A stretch of 64,000 nucleotides of DNA from Belliella pelovolcani (GTDB lineage: Bacteria; Bacteroidota; Bacteroidia; Cytophagales; Cyclobacteriaceae). Where the stretch lies: NCBI RefSeq assembly GCF_900156785.1, contig NZ_FTOP01000006.1, positions 1-64,000 on the forward strand, written 5' to 3'. The notes under the pieces are model-generated. The model saw only the letters and a list, made by a program, of their open reading frames with translations. It had not been told where the DNA came from and did not search any database. Shown here piece by piece: positions 26,408 to 35,166 of this stretch. The first letter of the stretch is position 1. The number at the start of each line of letters is the position of its first letter. The translations under genes were made by a program, and so were the position numbers.

Positions 26408-27255
26408 TTTATACAGAATTTAAAGCACTTGGACTAAGTTAACTGATTAATTGTAGAATTGGTTAGTCAAGAGTCAGAAATAACGATTTTTACAAGATTT
26501 GATTCCTTTTAAGAGAACCGAAATCTCGAAGAATTAATTTTGGGAGTTTTGTGGTGCTTTTTTTTTTGGGACACCAAGAACTCTAAGGAGCACTAAGAAC
26601 TCAAAGATTATTTTTTTATGGGCTTTGAGGGACTTTGTGAGTTTTGTGACGCTTTCTTTTTTTTTGGGCCACAAAGAGCACTAAGAATCACAAAGAGCAC
26701 GATGAAATAATTTTTAGGTAAAAGGATAAAGGTGAAAGGGTAAAGGTTTGGGTTTTGTTCCTTTTGATGGACTCAGTTAAACGATTAAGCAATTAACCGA
26801 TTAAACATTGTTGCTTATTTGATGTTTAATTGTGAGATCCAGTTAAACGATTAAGCAATACAAATAGGAGATAGGAAAAAGGTGAAAGGATGGGTTTAAG
26901 GGGTTTTGTGTGTTTTGTGACGCTTTCTTTTTTTGGGACACGAAGAACTCTAAGGATCACAAAGAGCACGATGAAATAATTTTGTGGTCATTGAGGGACT
27001 TTGTGAGTTTTGTGACGCTTTCTTTTTTTTTGGGCCACAAAGAGCACGATGAAATAATTTTTAGGTAAAAGGATAAAGATGAAAGGGTAAAGGTTTGGGT
27101 TTTGTTCTTTTTGATGGACTCAGTTAAACGATTAAGCAATTAACCGATTAAACATTGTTGCTTATTTGATGTGTAATTGTGAGGTTCTGTTAAACGATTA
27201 AACAGTTAAGCGGTTAATCTCTTTTAACCGCTTAACTTTTAACATTTAACCCCTT
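26408..27255. repeat. 850-bp belt of composite repeats
   Basis: No gene. Two blocks, about 26480-26830 and 26830-27200, repeat the same order of modules: CACAAAGAGC arms with poly-T and GTGACGC arms, then GGTAAAAGGATAAAGGTGAAAGGGTAAAGGTTTGGG-type purine runs, then GATGGACTCAGTTAAACGATTAAGCAATTAACCGATTAAACATTGTTGCTTATTTGATG (described by modules). The two blocks are near-identical over more than 150 bases, so they arose by segmental duplication. Confidence 0.75.
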
Positions 27256-28572
27256 CTACACTCCTATTCCGTAATGTATCCAGCCGAGGTCTTGGAGGTA
27301 TTTTTTGTCGTAGATGTTGCGGCCGTCGAAGATGACTTTGTTGTTGAGGAGTTTGCCAAGGGCCTCCCAAGATGGGATACGGAACTCAGACCATTCTGTC
27401 ACCAGCAAAAGCGCATCAGCATCTACACAGGCATCGTAAGCGTCTTTGGCGTAGGTGATCTTGTCTCCAATGTAGATATGCTGGGCTTCTTTCATGGCGA
27501 TGGGATCATAGCCTTTGACTTTGGCACCTGCAGCAATCAATTCATCGATGATGACGATGGCCGGGGCTTCGCGCATGTCGTCTGTGTTAGGCTTGAAGCT
27601 GAGGCCCCAGATGGCGAAAGTCATGCCTGAGAGGTCTTCTCCGAAATGCTGCTTGATTTTCTTCACTAGAACATGTTTCTGTGCGTCATTGACATCCTCA
27701 ACGGACTGTAAAACTTTGAGTTCATAGCCGTATTGCTTGCCTGTTTTGATGATGGCTTTGACATCTTTGGGAAAGCAAGACCCTCCATAGCCTACGCCAG
27801 GATAAATGAATTTGGTACCAATCCTTGGATCAGAACCTATCCCCTTGCGGACCATGTTGGCATTGGCTCCTACGAGTTCGCAGAGGTTGGCAATGTCGTT
27901 CATGAAGGAAATTTTGGTGGCAAGCATGGCATTGGCTGCATACTTGGTCATCTCCGCAGAAGGGATATCCATGAAGATGATGCGGTCTCCATTGAGTTGG
28001 AAAGGCTTGTAGAGTCGCTTCATGATGGCCTCTGCCCTTTCGTCATCTACTCCAATGACAATACGATCTGGCTTCATAAAGTCTTCTACTGCTGCTCCTT
28101 CTTTGAGAAATTCTGGGTTGGAGGCTACAGCAAATGGTAGGTCCGATGCTCTCTTATCTAAGGCAGTTTTGATAGCAGCACGGACTTTTTCACCTGTGGT
28201 GACAGGGACGGTGCTCTTGGTGGCGACTACGATGTAGTCTGACATTTTAGCTCCTATTTCATCAGCTACGGCGAGGACATATTTGAGGTCAGCAGAACCA
28301 TCCTCACCAGGAGGGGTGCCTACAGCGATGAAGGCTACTTCTGAGCCTTGGATGGCATCGCCTAGGTCTGTGGTGAATTGTAGTCTGCCAGAGGCGTAGT
28401 TTCTTTTGACAATCTCTTCTAGGCCTGGCTCATAGATGGGCATGATGCCGTTTTTGAGACCTTCGATTTTCTTTTGATCGACGTCTACGCATACTACATT
28501 GATTCCTACTTCGGCGAAACAAGCGCCTGAGACTAGTCCGACGTAGCCGGTACCGATGACTGTGATTTTCAT
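27256..28572 (-). CDS. ugd: UDP-glucose/GDP-mannose dehydrogenase family, probably UDP-glucose 6-dehydrogenase
   Basis: A 438-residue oxidoreductase. MKITVIGTGYVGLVSGACFAEVG is the NAD loop, VGTPPGEDGSADLKYV and ATKSTVPVTTG follow, and the catalytic cysteine is Cys266 in GYGGSCFPKD. WGLSFKPNTDDMREAPA marks the C-terminal domain. The sequence pattern (PPxEDGSADL) fits the UDP-glucose type, which yields UDP-glucuronate for an acidic polysaccharide. Its base composition is more GC-rich than the transferase cassette. Flanked on both sides by repeat belts. Confidence 0.9.
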   Translation of the reverse strand: MKITVIGTGYVGLVSGACFAEVGINVVCVDVDQKKIEGLKNGIMPIYEPGLEEIVKRNYASGRLQFTTDLGDAIQGSEVAFIAVGTPPGEDGSADLKYVLAVADEIGAKMSDYIVVATKSTVPVTTGEKVRAAIKTALDKRASDLPFAVASNPEFLKEGAAVEDFMKPDRIVIGVDDERAEAIMKRLYKPFQLNGDRIIFMDIPSAEMTKYAANAMLATKISFMNDIANLCELVGANANMVRKGIGSDPRIGTKFIYPGVGYGGSCFPKDVKAIIKTGKQYGYELKVLQSVEDVNDAQKHVLVKKIKQHFGEDLSGMTFAIWGLSFKPNTDDMREAPAIVIIDELIAAGAKVKGYDPIAMKEAQHIYIGDKITYAKDAYDACVDADALLLVTEWSEFRIPSWEALGKLLNNKVIFDGRNIYDKKYLQDLGWIHYGIGV

Positions 28573-28911
28573 ATTCTACAATTTTTAATTATTCAAAAAG
28601 GAATTTTGGAACACAAAGAGCGCTAAGAAACACGAAGAGCGCAAAGATTAATTTTTTTGTGGGCTTTGGGCTTCTTTGTGAGTTTTGTGACGCTTCCTTT
28701 TATTTTGGAACACAAAGAACTCTAAGGAACACAAAGAGCACGATGGATCATCTCTTTTGTGGGCTTTGAGGGACTTAGTGAGTTTTGTGGCGCTTTCTTT
28801 TTTTTGGGGGACACTAAAAACTCTAAGAAACACGAAGAACTCAAAGATTATTTTTTTGTGGGCTTTGGGCTTCTTTGTGAGTTTTGTGGCCTTATTTAAA
28901 TTCGACCTTAT
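28573..28911. repeat. CACAAAGAGC/GTGACGC repeat, two to three units
   Basis: Bases about 28605-28895 are a tandem set of the same unit seen at 25.2-25.6 kb: ACACAAAGAGC...AAGAAACACGAAGAGC, poly-T, GTGGGCTTTGGGCTTC, TTTGTGAGTTTTGTG. No gene of its own; short frames here read the repeat. It separates ugd from the Wzz-like gene. Confidence 0.75.
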
Positions 28912-30027
28912 TTATCCCTCATTCCACTGCTCCCTCATTCCTTTGAGGAATTCGGAGCCGAAGATGTAGGCTAGGGAGAGGATGAGGCCGAGGATGGTGA
29001 AGATAACTAGGATGAGGGGTCGCTTGGGGGCGGATTTTTCTGTTGGGATGGTTACAGGTTGGATTACTGAGAATATGGGGGTGTCTTTGGAGACTTGGAG
29101 TTTGGCCTGCTCGAGTTGCTTGGCTAGTTCTGTGTAGATGTTGAATGCAAAGTTGTATTCTGCTTCTAGTCTTTGGAGTTGGTTTTGTACGGCTGCCGAG
29201 GCGATGTTTTGGTTGCGGTCTCTGAAGGTGGAGAGGCGAGATTGGATTTGTTCAAACTCTGTTTTCTTTTCTTCGAAGCGCTCTTCGGTGAATTTGAGTT
29301 GTTCTCTGGTATTGCCTATTTTGTAAGCGATCACCTCGTTTTGGAGGAGTTCTTGGGCGTACTTAGCCATCTGAGCTGCCATCAATGGCTCTGGCATCAC
29401 GAAGGAAAGGGACACAAAGCCTTCTTTTTCATTTGGAGAGACTGAGAATTTGCCTTCTAGCTCTTTAAACAACTCAAATTCCTCTTGCGTTACTTTGATC
29501 AAGCCATTGTCTGTATTCAGCGTGATGTTTTCTTCTTGTTCACCACGAATGGCTTTGATGATGACTCCTGGAAGACCTAGGGTGTATTTTTTAATTAAAC
29601 CCAAAACTCCTGGCGCGTGGATATCTTCAAAATAGGTTCGATAGGTAACTGCTTCATCTAATCCTTCGACATTGATTTTGGCATCTAAGAGTGCTTTTCT
29701 AAATGTCACTGAGGAGGTGATTTTCGGATACAATGCCGGCGGGATTTCCGATCCACCACCCATGGAACCAAGGTTGATTCCTGCTAGGGATGCTAAACCA
29801 CCGAGGGATCCACCGCCTTTGGCAGATTCGGAGGTTTGGGGGATGAAGGTAGAGGATGCTGTAAATTCCTTGGGGGAAAGTAGGGCAACCGCTAGTCCAA
29901 TTAGCATGAAGGAGATGGTGATGGAGATGACTTTCCTACGTTGGGACCAGATGGTCTTGGCTAGTGCGAGGAGGTCTATTTCGTCGTCCTGAGGATTATT
30001 TGATGTTGTATTTTGATTTTCTGCCAT
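28912..30027 (-). CDS. Wzz-type polysaccharide chain-length/co-polymerase protein
   Basis: A 371-residue inner-membrane protein. DDEIDLLALAKTIWSQRRKVISITISFMLIGLAVALLSPKEFTASSTFIP is the classical N-terminal Wzz segment with the first membrane helix at residues about 33-52. A helical, Q/E-rich periplasmic region spans about 230-300, and SAPKRPLILVIFTILGLILSLAYIFGSE near the end is the proline-rich second helix. No tyrosine-kinase domain is fused. It controls the polymer length made by Wzy and links to the SLBB export protein. Confidence 0.88.
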   Translation of the reverse strand: MAENQNTTSNNPQDDEIDLLALAKTIWSQRRKVISITISFMLIGLAVALLSPKEFTASSTFIPQTSESAKGGGSLGGLASLAGINLGSMGGGSEIPPALYPKITSSVTFRKALLDAKINVEGLDEAVTYRTYFEDIHAPGVLGLIKKYTLGLPGVIIKAIRGEQEENITLNTDNGLIKVTQEEFELFKELEGKFSVSPNEKEGFVSLSFVMPEPLMAAQMAKYAQELLQNEVIAYKIGNTREQLKFTEERFEEKKTEFEQIQSRLSTFRDRNQNIASAAVQNQLQRLEAEYNFAFNIYTELAKQLEQAKLQVSKDTPIFSVIQPVTIPTEKSAPKRPLILVIFTILGLILSLAYIFGSEFLKGMREQWNEG

Positions 30028-30243
30028 TTGATAGAGAGGTAGCTAAAGGTTATTTGCCCCGAGGGGTCGGGGTTGGTTATTTGATGTGTTGCCCCGAGGG
30101 GTCGGGGTTGGTTATGTGCTTATTTGCTTATTTGCCCCGAGGGGTCGGGGTTGATTATTTGATGTGTTGTTTGATAGGTTCAATTAAACAGTTAAGCACC
30201 CCGTAATTCTACGGGACAGGGCTTAAGCGATTAAACATTTTAT
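30028..30243. repeat. Three CCCCGAGGGGTCGGGG hairpins and one CCCGTAATTCTACGGG hairpin
   Basis: Hairpin copies lie at about 30056-30075, 30091-30110 and 30134-30153, each followed by TTGGTTAT or TTGATTATTTGATG. One CCCGTAATTCTACGGG copy is at 30199-30214 within AGTTAAGCAC...GCTTAAGCGATTAAAC. Both hairpins have 6-base arms around a 4-base loop, although they share no sequence. Confidence 0.8.
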
Positions 30244-30639
30244 CTACTTTTTGTTTTTTAGGTTATTGTTTTTGTTTCCTAATTGAAATCTGTAAAGTGC
30301 GTTTAGTTTATTGTTAAGTTCATCAATTTCTAATCTGGTTTTTTCATATAATTCATTTGTAATGTATTCCATGTCAGACGCTGTATTAAGATGGTCAATT
30401 ACTTCTAATGAACTTGAATAGGCCATATTTGTAAAGTGAGCTTGGTCAAAATTTGACGCTCTTCCTGAACCCTCAGCTAAATTTGCTCCAATACTATCTG
30501 CTGCCCTCCTTATTTGGCTTGTTAATTCATATCTTTCAGAAGTAGGAAAGTCTTTCGATAAATTTCTAACCTTCACCCTTAACTTTCTCGCTAATTGATA
30601 AACTTCTAGTTTTTCAAAAGAATAGATATGATAAGACAT
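30244..30639 (-). CDS. Four-helix-bundle protein (S23/IVP family)
   Basis: A 131-residue helical protein: SFEKLEVYQLARKLRVKVRNLSKDFPTSERYELTSQIRRAADSIGANLAEGSGR is the family signature (F-x-x-L-x-V-W-Q-x-A...P-x-x-E-x-Y-x-L-x-x-Q-x-R-R-A-x-x-S-I-x-x-N-I-A-E-G). Such genes were first seen inside 23S rRNA intervening sequences and also occur alone; their function is unsettled. It lies alone between repeat belts in the export part of the capsule locus. Two more family members are in the window at 33.6 and 59.2 kb, but they differ clearly in sequence. Confidence 0.88.
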   Translation of the reverse strand: MSYHIYSFEKLEVYQLARKLRVKVRNLSKDFPTSERYELTSQIRRAADSIGANLAEGSGRASNFDQAHFTNMAYSSSLEVIDHLNTASDMEYITNELYEKTRLEIDELNNKLNALYRFQLGNKNNNLKNKK

Positions 30640-30969
30640 GCCTTTTTGGTTAGTTGGTTATTTGGTTAGTTGGTTATTTGCTTAACTGCCCCGAGGGGTC
30701 GGGGTTGCTTATTTGATGTGTTGCTTGACAGATTCAGTTAAACAGTTAAGCATCCCGTAATTCTACGGGACAAGGCTTAAACGATTAAACATTGCTGGTT
30801 ATTTGATGTTCAATTGTCAGGTTCAGTTAAACGATTAAGCATCCCGTAATTCTACGGGACAAGGCTTAAACGATTAAACATTGCTGGTTATTTGATGTTA
30901 AATTGTGAGGTTCAGTTAAACGATTAAGCACCCCGTAATTCTACGGGACAGGGCTTAACCGATTAAACT
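30640..30969. repeat. Repeat belt with three near-identical 90-bp units
   Basis: One CCCCGAGGGGTCGGGG hairpin (30689-30704) is followed by three successive units, about 30720-30800, 30800-30885 and 30890-30965. Each reads GGTTCAGTTAAACGATTAAGCA, CCCGTAATTCTACGGGACA, GGCTTAAACGATTAAACATTGCTGGTTATTTGATG (given as modules). Differences between units are few, so they are recent tandem copies. Confidence 0.8.
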
Positions 30970-33555
30970 TTAATTCAAGAGGTTATTCACGATTAGGGCT
31001 AGGGTGGCGAGGCTGGTACCTAGGCCGACCCAGGCTTGGGCTGAGAGCTGTTCTCTTTCTGGCTTGCGGGGAACGATGATCTCGGCTCCGGGTTCGAGGT
31101 GCGGGTAGAAATTGAAGAATAACACTCTTTTGGTTCGCTGCACATCACCATTGGCATAGACTACATAAGAACGGCTCCTTCTGGACTTTTCGGTGAAGCC
31201 CCCTGCACGGGAGACGTAACCCTTGAAGCCTGTATTATCTCTATACCTGGCTGTGGTCGGGTAGAGTACTTCACCTCGCATCCTGACCGTTTGCAATTCT
31301 TTGGGAATGGAGAGTACATCTCCTTCTTGGAGGATAAGGTCATTTTTCCCTCCTGGATTGTTTAAGATCGCTACTAGGTCTATTCCTACCATTTCAAGTG
31401 TTTTGATGTCAACCTCTCCAGAATCTCTTTCTACGATACTTTCTATGGTTTGTCTTCTGAAATCATCTGCCATCAAACCTCCTTTTTTGTTGGCTTGGTC
31501 TCCTCCTTTTTCTTGGATTTTCAGATCAATTCTATCAAGCAGGATTTTATCGAATTCTGTTCTGTCCAAGCTGTCACGTGAAATATTTGATTTTACCGAA
31601 GTCAAGTTTTGCGTTTTGATGTCATTCTCGCTTGGCGCGGTGTAGAATTCATTTCTTCGGATTAAGGTAGCACCTTTGGCATAAGCAAATTGGTTGAGCC
31701 CCCCTGCCCTTTTGAGCACATCGGAGATTCTTTCATTGGCATTGGCAAGGGCGTATTCACCTGGGTAGTAGACTTCTCCTTCTACGCGCACGAGTTTCTC
31801 ACGCTGGAACCCTGGGCTTCTACGGATGATCACATGGTCAAAGGGTTGCAGTACCATGTCGGCATTGGCACCATTGATACGGAGGTCTTTGTCTATGTCA
31901 ATGCGGATGATTTCTGCGAGTTTGCCAGAGACGTCATTTTTCACCCTTCTGGCAATTTCAATCTGGGAAGCAGAGGCTGATTCCTTGAAACCACCGGCTT
32001 TGAGGACGATGTCCGCCACTTTCATGTTTTCGCCATAGGCAAATGCACCAGGCTTGTTGACTTCACCGGAGATTTTGACATAGTATTCTTCTCTGATGTC
32101 GTAGATACTAGGGATGTTGAGGACATCTTCTCGCTTGAGCAGTACATCCTCAGCTTCCCCATTGACTACTGCTTTGATGTCTATGGGTAGGACTTCTAGG
32201 GAAAAGTCCGGTTTGGTTCGGTAGAGGGTAGCTCTATTCAGAAAGGCATCTTCTCTGAGTCCTTCAGCTTTGGCTATCAGTTGGGTAATGGTCATGCCAG
32301 GTTGCAGGGCGAAAGTACCTGGACGCATCAAGGCACCTGAAACTTGTACCCGATTTTCAAATCTATTTAGGATCTGTCCTACTCTGAATAGGTCACCATC
32401 TTGTGGTAAGAATGCTTGGAAGTTGGCGGCATCGATGTCTTCCACTCTGAGTTCGGTACCTGTCTTGCGGGTGACAGTGAGTCTTTCTTTATAGGCTTCC
32501 GATTTGAATCCTCCGGAGAAAGCGATGAGGTTCTCTACTGTCTCGCCTGATTTTACTTCAAAGAGTCCTTCTCTTCTGACTGGTCCTGTGAGTTCTACTC
32601 TGGCCCTCACTGGAGGAACGATGATGAGGTCATTGTCTCTGAGGGTGATGTTGTTGGTATTTTCTCCTTTGATGAGGAATTCATAGACGTCAATTTCTAA
32701 CAATAGCTTGCTGTCTCTGAATACTTGGATGTGTCTGAAGGAGCCATTTTCATTTGGGCCACCTGCTGCGAAGAGGGCATTGAAAGGAGATGCAAAAGCA
32801 GGGAGGGTGTAATTGCCAGGCTTGTTGAGTTCACCTGCCATGGCAATGGATACTGTCCTGATGTTACCTAAACGAAGCTCCATGAAAGTGTTTGGGTTGG
32901 CACCTGCAAGACCCGAATAGATTTGAGTGAGGGCAGATTTGACTCTGGCAGTGGCCGAAGCGATGGTGGAACCACCCACTTGGATGGGGCCTACATTGGG
33001 AATGAGGATCCTTCCTTCTGGGCTTACTTTGAGGTCATAGGATTGTTGAGAGGCACCATAGACATCAATCAAAAGCTGATCTCCCCCACCGATGGTGTAG
33101 TTTTGTGGGGTAGGAATATTGAGGCTTGGGTTGAAGTTAAGTTCGCGGTTGTGAAAAAGTGTGTAGCCGAATATTTTCTTTTGTTTTGGTGTGAGGTCTC
33201 TGTAAGGGTCTTGATTGCGACTGTCTTCAAAAATATCATTCATCTCCATCCCTTCTACTTGTCTACCTTGATTTTGGGCATTGGGGGTGTTGTTTCCAGA
33301 GCCCATTCTACCACTACGAATGGCATTGATTCGGGCTTGAAGTTTGGAGACTTCTCCGGCTGGCATACCGCGTTCGCGGGCCATGGCTATGAGTTGCTGT
33401 TCGTTCATGCCTGTGGCCTCTGCTTGTTTGATCATTCGTTCCACTTGTGAGTCGGAGAGGTTATCGACTTTGATGGAGGCGATGTCCGACATAGATTGAG
33501 CGAAAATAAACCCTGAAATCAGGATGAGGTTGAGAAGAAGAATTACTTTTTTCAT
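30970..33555 (-). CDS. Wza-like SLBB polysaccharide export protein
   Basis: An 861-residue protein, over twice the length of E. coli Wza but typical of Bacteroidota. It has a signal peptide (MKKVILLLNLILISGFIFAQ), a low-complexity linker with GSGNNTPNAQNQG, the polysaccharide export domain around residues 150-235 (YTIGGGDQLLIDVYGASQ), and repeated SLBB domains (VELTGPVRREGLFEV, VQVSGALMRPGTFAL, YVKISGEVNKPGAFAY, VRVEGEVYYPGEYAL, VRMRGEVLYPTTARY). The C-terminus has a hydrophobic helix (WVGLGTSLATLALIVNNLL). It forms the outer-membrane/periplasmic export channel together with the Wzz-like protein. Confidence 0.92.
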   Translation of the reverse strand: MKKVILLLNLILISGFIFAQSMSDIASIKVDNLSDSQVERMIKQAEATGMNEQQLIAMARERGMPAGEVSKLQARINAIRSGRMGSGNNTPNAQNQGRQVEGMEMNDIFEDSRNQDPYRDLTPKQKKIFGYTLFHNRELNFNPSLNIPTPQNYTIGGGDQLLIDVYGASQQSYDLKVSPEGRILIPNVGPIQVGGSTIASATARVKSALTQIYSGLAGANPNTFMELRLGNIRTVSIAMAGELNKPGNYTLPAFASPFNALFAAGGPNENGSFRHIQVFRDSKLLLEIDVYEFLIKGENTNNITLRDNDLIIVPPVRARVELTGPVRREGLFEVKSGETVENLIAFSGGFKSEAYKERLTVTRKTGTELRVEDIDAANFQAFLPQDGDLFRVGQILNRFENRVQVSGALMRPGTFALQPGMTITQLIAKAEGLREDAFLNRATLYRTKPDFSLEVLPIDIKAVVNGEAEDVLLKREDVLNIPSIYDIREEYYVKISGEVNKPGAFAYGENMKVADIVLKAGGFKESASASQIEIARRVKNDVSGKLAEIIRIDIDKDLRINGANADMVLQPFDHVIIRRSPGFQREKLVRVEGEVYYPGEYALANANERISDVLKRAGGLNQFAYAKGATLIRRNEFYTAPSENDIKTQNLTSVKSNISRDSLDRTEFDKILLDRIDLKIQEKGGDQANKKGGLMADDFRRQTIESIVERDSGEVDIKTLEMVGIDLVAILNNPGGKNDLILQEGDVLSIPKELQTVRMRGEVLYPTTARYRDNTGFKGYVSRAGGFTEKSRRSRSYVVYANGDVQRTKRVLFFNFYPHLEPGAEIIVPRKPEREQLSAQAWVGLGTSLATLALIVNNLLN

Positions 33556-33630
33556 AAGTTTTATTAGGGAAAAGGAAAAAGGTTAAAGGGAAAAGGAATG
33601 GTTTGAGATGCCTTTTTTGACTTTGACCGT

Positions 33631-33999
33631 TTAACTTTTCTTTTTTTGAATTGATTTTCGAGATTTAATTAGTCCTCCAATCATTTTGCTGACTTCTTTT
33701 GCTTCTTGAATCATGGGCTGACAATTTTCGGATTTTATGATTTCAACCTCTTGGGCAAATAATAATTGCGTTCTTAACTCACCTATAGAACCTTTCGCAA
33801 TATCTAAGAAGCGGATATATTCCTTATTTGATTCTCTTTCAAAGCCTTCTGATATATTAGAAGGAACAGAAAGTGCTGATTTAATTAATTGATCTCTTAC
33901 ACTAAAACTTTTACATGAAATAAACTCTTTATAGACATCAACAGCAAGTCTAAAACTTCTTTGCCAAATTATTAGGTCTTCAAAAGTTTTTATTTCCAT
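33631..33999 (-). CDS. Four-helix-bundle protein (S23/IVP family)
   Basis: A 122-residue helical protein starting MEIKTFEDLIIWQRSFRLAVDVYKEF, with VRDQLIKSALSVPSNISEGFERESNKEYIRFLDIAKGSIGELRTQLLFAQEV, the standard family pattern. ATG 33999 is chosen because the motif F-E-D-L-x-x-W starts there; the 18-residue longer form is in low-complexity sequence. It lies alone upstream of the SLBB gene. It differs from the 30.2-kb and 59.2-kb members, so it is not a recent duplicate. Confidence 0.85.
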   Translation of the reverse strand: MEIKTFEDLIIWQRSFRLAVDVYKEFISCKSFSVRDQLIKSALSVPSNISEGFERESNKEYIRFLDIAKGSIGELRTQLLFAQEVEIIKSENCQPMIQEAKEVSKMIGGLIKSRKSIQKKKS

Positions 34000-34320
34000 G
34001 TTTAGATTAGAATAAAGGATAAAGGAGGACGGAAAGTTAAGAAATGATCCCATTGGATCTTTTTAGTGACGGGCCAGGTTGTAGGGTTGGTTATTTTAGG
34101 GAAAAGGTTAAAGGTTAAAGGGGAAAGGGGTGGCTTGAGATGCCTATTCTGACCCTGACCATTTTCCGTTTTATTGTTATAATAGTTTAATAAAGAGGAA
34201 ATCCTTTTTCCTTTTTCCTCGAACCTTTAACCTCTTTTTACAGCTTCGCCCGGTCGGTCACATGAGGGGGGACCTAGCGGGGTGGGGGGAGATAAGAAGC
34301 AGGAAGATAGGAAAAAGCTA
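34000..34320. repeat. Intergenic region with purine-rich repeats
   Basis: No gene. It holds GGGAAAAGGTTAAAGGTTAAAGGGGAAAGG-type purine runs, echoed by complementary CCTTTTTCCTCGAACCTTTAACC (about 34208-34233), which could pair as a long imperfect hairpin. A CAGCTTCGCCCGGTCGGTCAC module (about 34240-34260) also occurs near 23398. Confidence 0.55.
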
Positions 34321-34833
34321 TCAATCCTGAGTATGGTAGAGCAAGAGTGCTTCTGGGTCGCTTATGTGGTCTTGAATTTTGAAGATGACTTTCTTGTGTA
34401 TGAGATCTTCCAGTTTTTCTGAGATGGTATCTAAATACTCTTCATTGAGTTCAAAACCTGTGATTTGGACTTCAATTTTTCCTGAGTCTATTCCTCGCGC
34501 ATAATCTCCAACAAGGGCTACGTCATGAACATTTCCCATTCTATCCAAAACTGTTGCCAAAAGCTTGTCAAGACCTAAATATTTCCGGATGAGGTCTTGA
34601 ATGTTGGAAAAGAAGGGATGATTGATGTTGGCGTGGTAGTCGATTTTGTTTTTATCTGCGATTTTGAGGAGGAATCCAGCGTCAGATAGGTTGTTGAGCT
34701 CTTTGCGGATGGAGTTGGTAGATTCTCCGAATTCGTCGGCTAGCCCGCGCAAGTGACCTTGGTTTTTAGGATTGCTAAAAAACTTAATTAAAAGTTTCAG
34801 TCTAGTCTTGGAAGTGATCAAAGAGTCTAACAT
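34321..34833 (-). CDS. Winged-helix regulator with a degenerate nucleotidyltransferase-like domain
   Basis: A 170-residue protein. Residues 1-75 (LITSKTRLKLLIKFFSNPKNQGHLRGLADEFGESTNSIRKELNNLSDAGFL, read in part) form an ArsR-like winged helix. Residues about 95-165 resemble a minimal nucleotidyltransferase: VALVGDYARGIDSGKIEVQITG aligns with the G-S-x-A-R-G...D-x-D loop, but the second acidic pair is replaced, so catalysis is unlikely. The protein is encoded at the upstream edge of the capsule locus and is a candidate regulator of it. ATG 34833 is preferred since the frame upstream is unconserved. Confidence 0.65.
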   Translation of the reverse strand: MLDSLITSKTRLKLLIKFFSNPKNQGHLRGLADEFGESTNSIRKELNNLSDAGFLLKIADKNKIDYHANINHPFFSNIQDLIRKYLGLDKLLATVLDRMGNVHDVALVGDYARGIDSGKIEVQITGFELNEEYLDTISEKLEDLIHKKVIFKIQDHISDPEALLLYHTQD

Positions 34834-35166
34834 GAAAGGTGTTTGCTTACCGAGTAACAAAAGTACTCGCTTGAATATAAATAGCAAAGGATTTAATTAG
34901 ATTTTAGATAGTGGGGCTCCCAGATCCTCCCTGTGGGGGGTATTTGCCCCGAGGGGTCGGGGTTGCCCCGAGGGGTCGGGGTTGATTAATTGAAATGCTA
35001 TTTGAGAGGTTCAGTTAAACAGTTAATCGATTAAACTTATTATGGTTATGTGGCTGGAGGGGTCGGGGTTGCCTCGAGGATTCAGAATTCTGTTTACGTC
35101 AGTGGTTTTGATATTGTGGGGGGATGGTTTAAATTGACGACATGTTTGACCATACCTGAAAAAATC
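34834..35166. repeat. Divergent intergenic region with CCCCGAGGGGTCGGGG hairpins
   Basis: This region separates the - strand capsule locus from the + strand protease gene. Two adjacent hairpins lie at 34947-34962 and 34965-34980, and a decayed one at about 35056-35070. A GTTCAGTTAAACAGTTAATCGATTAAAC module lies between. Promoters for both directions should be here but none is obvious. Confidence 0.6.

Noticed and set aside
26957-27139. 60-codon frame
   Set aside because: Lies wholly in repeat DNA and resembles only the other repeat translations.
27274-28237. Several + strand frames of 68-135 codons
   Set aside because: Shadows of the well-supported ugd gene on the - strand.
28648-28969. Frames of 60-70 codons between ugd and the Wzz-like gene
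   Set aside because: Repeat translations without any conserved domain.
30640-30969. Possible CRISPR array (three regular repeats)
   Set aside because: The spacers are themselves repeated, the period is about 90 bp and the repeat contains internal hairpins; no cas genes are near.
35050-35166. 39-codon N-terminal extension of the tricorn-type protease
   Set aside because: The extension runs through repeat DNA and would bury the signal peptide that begins at 35167.
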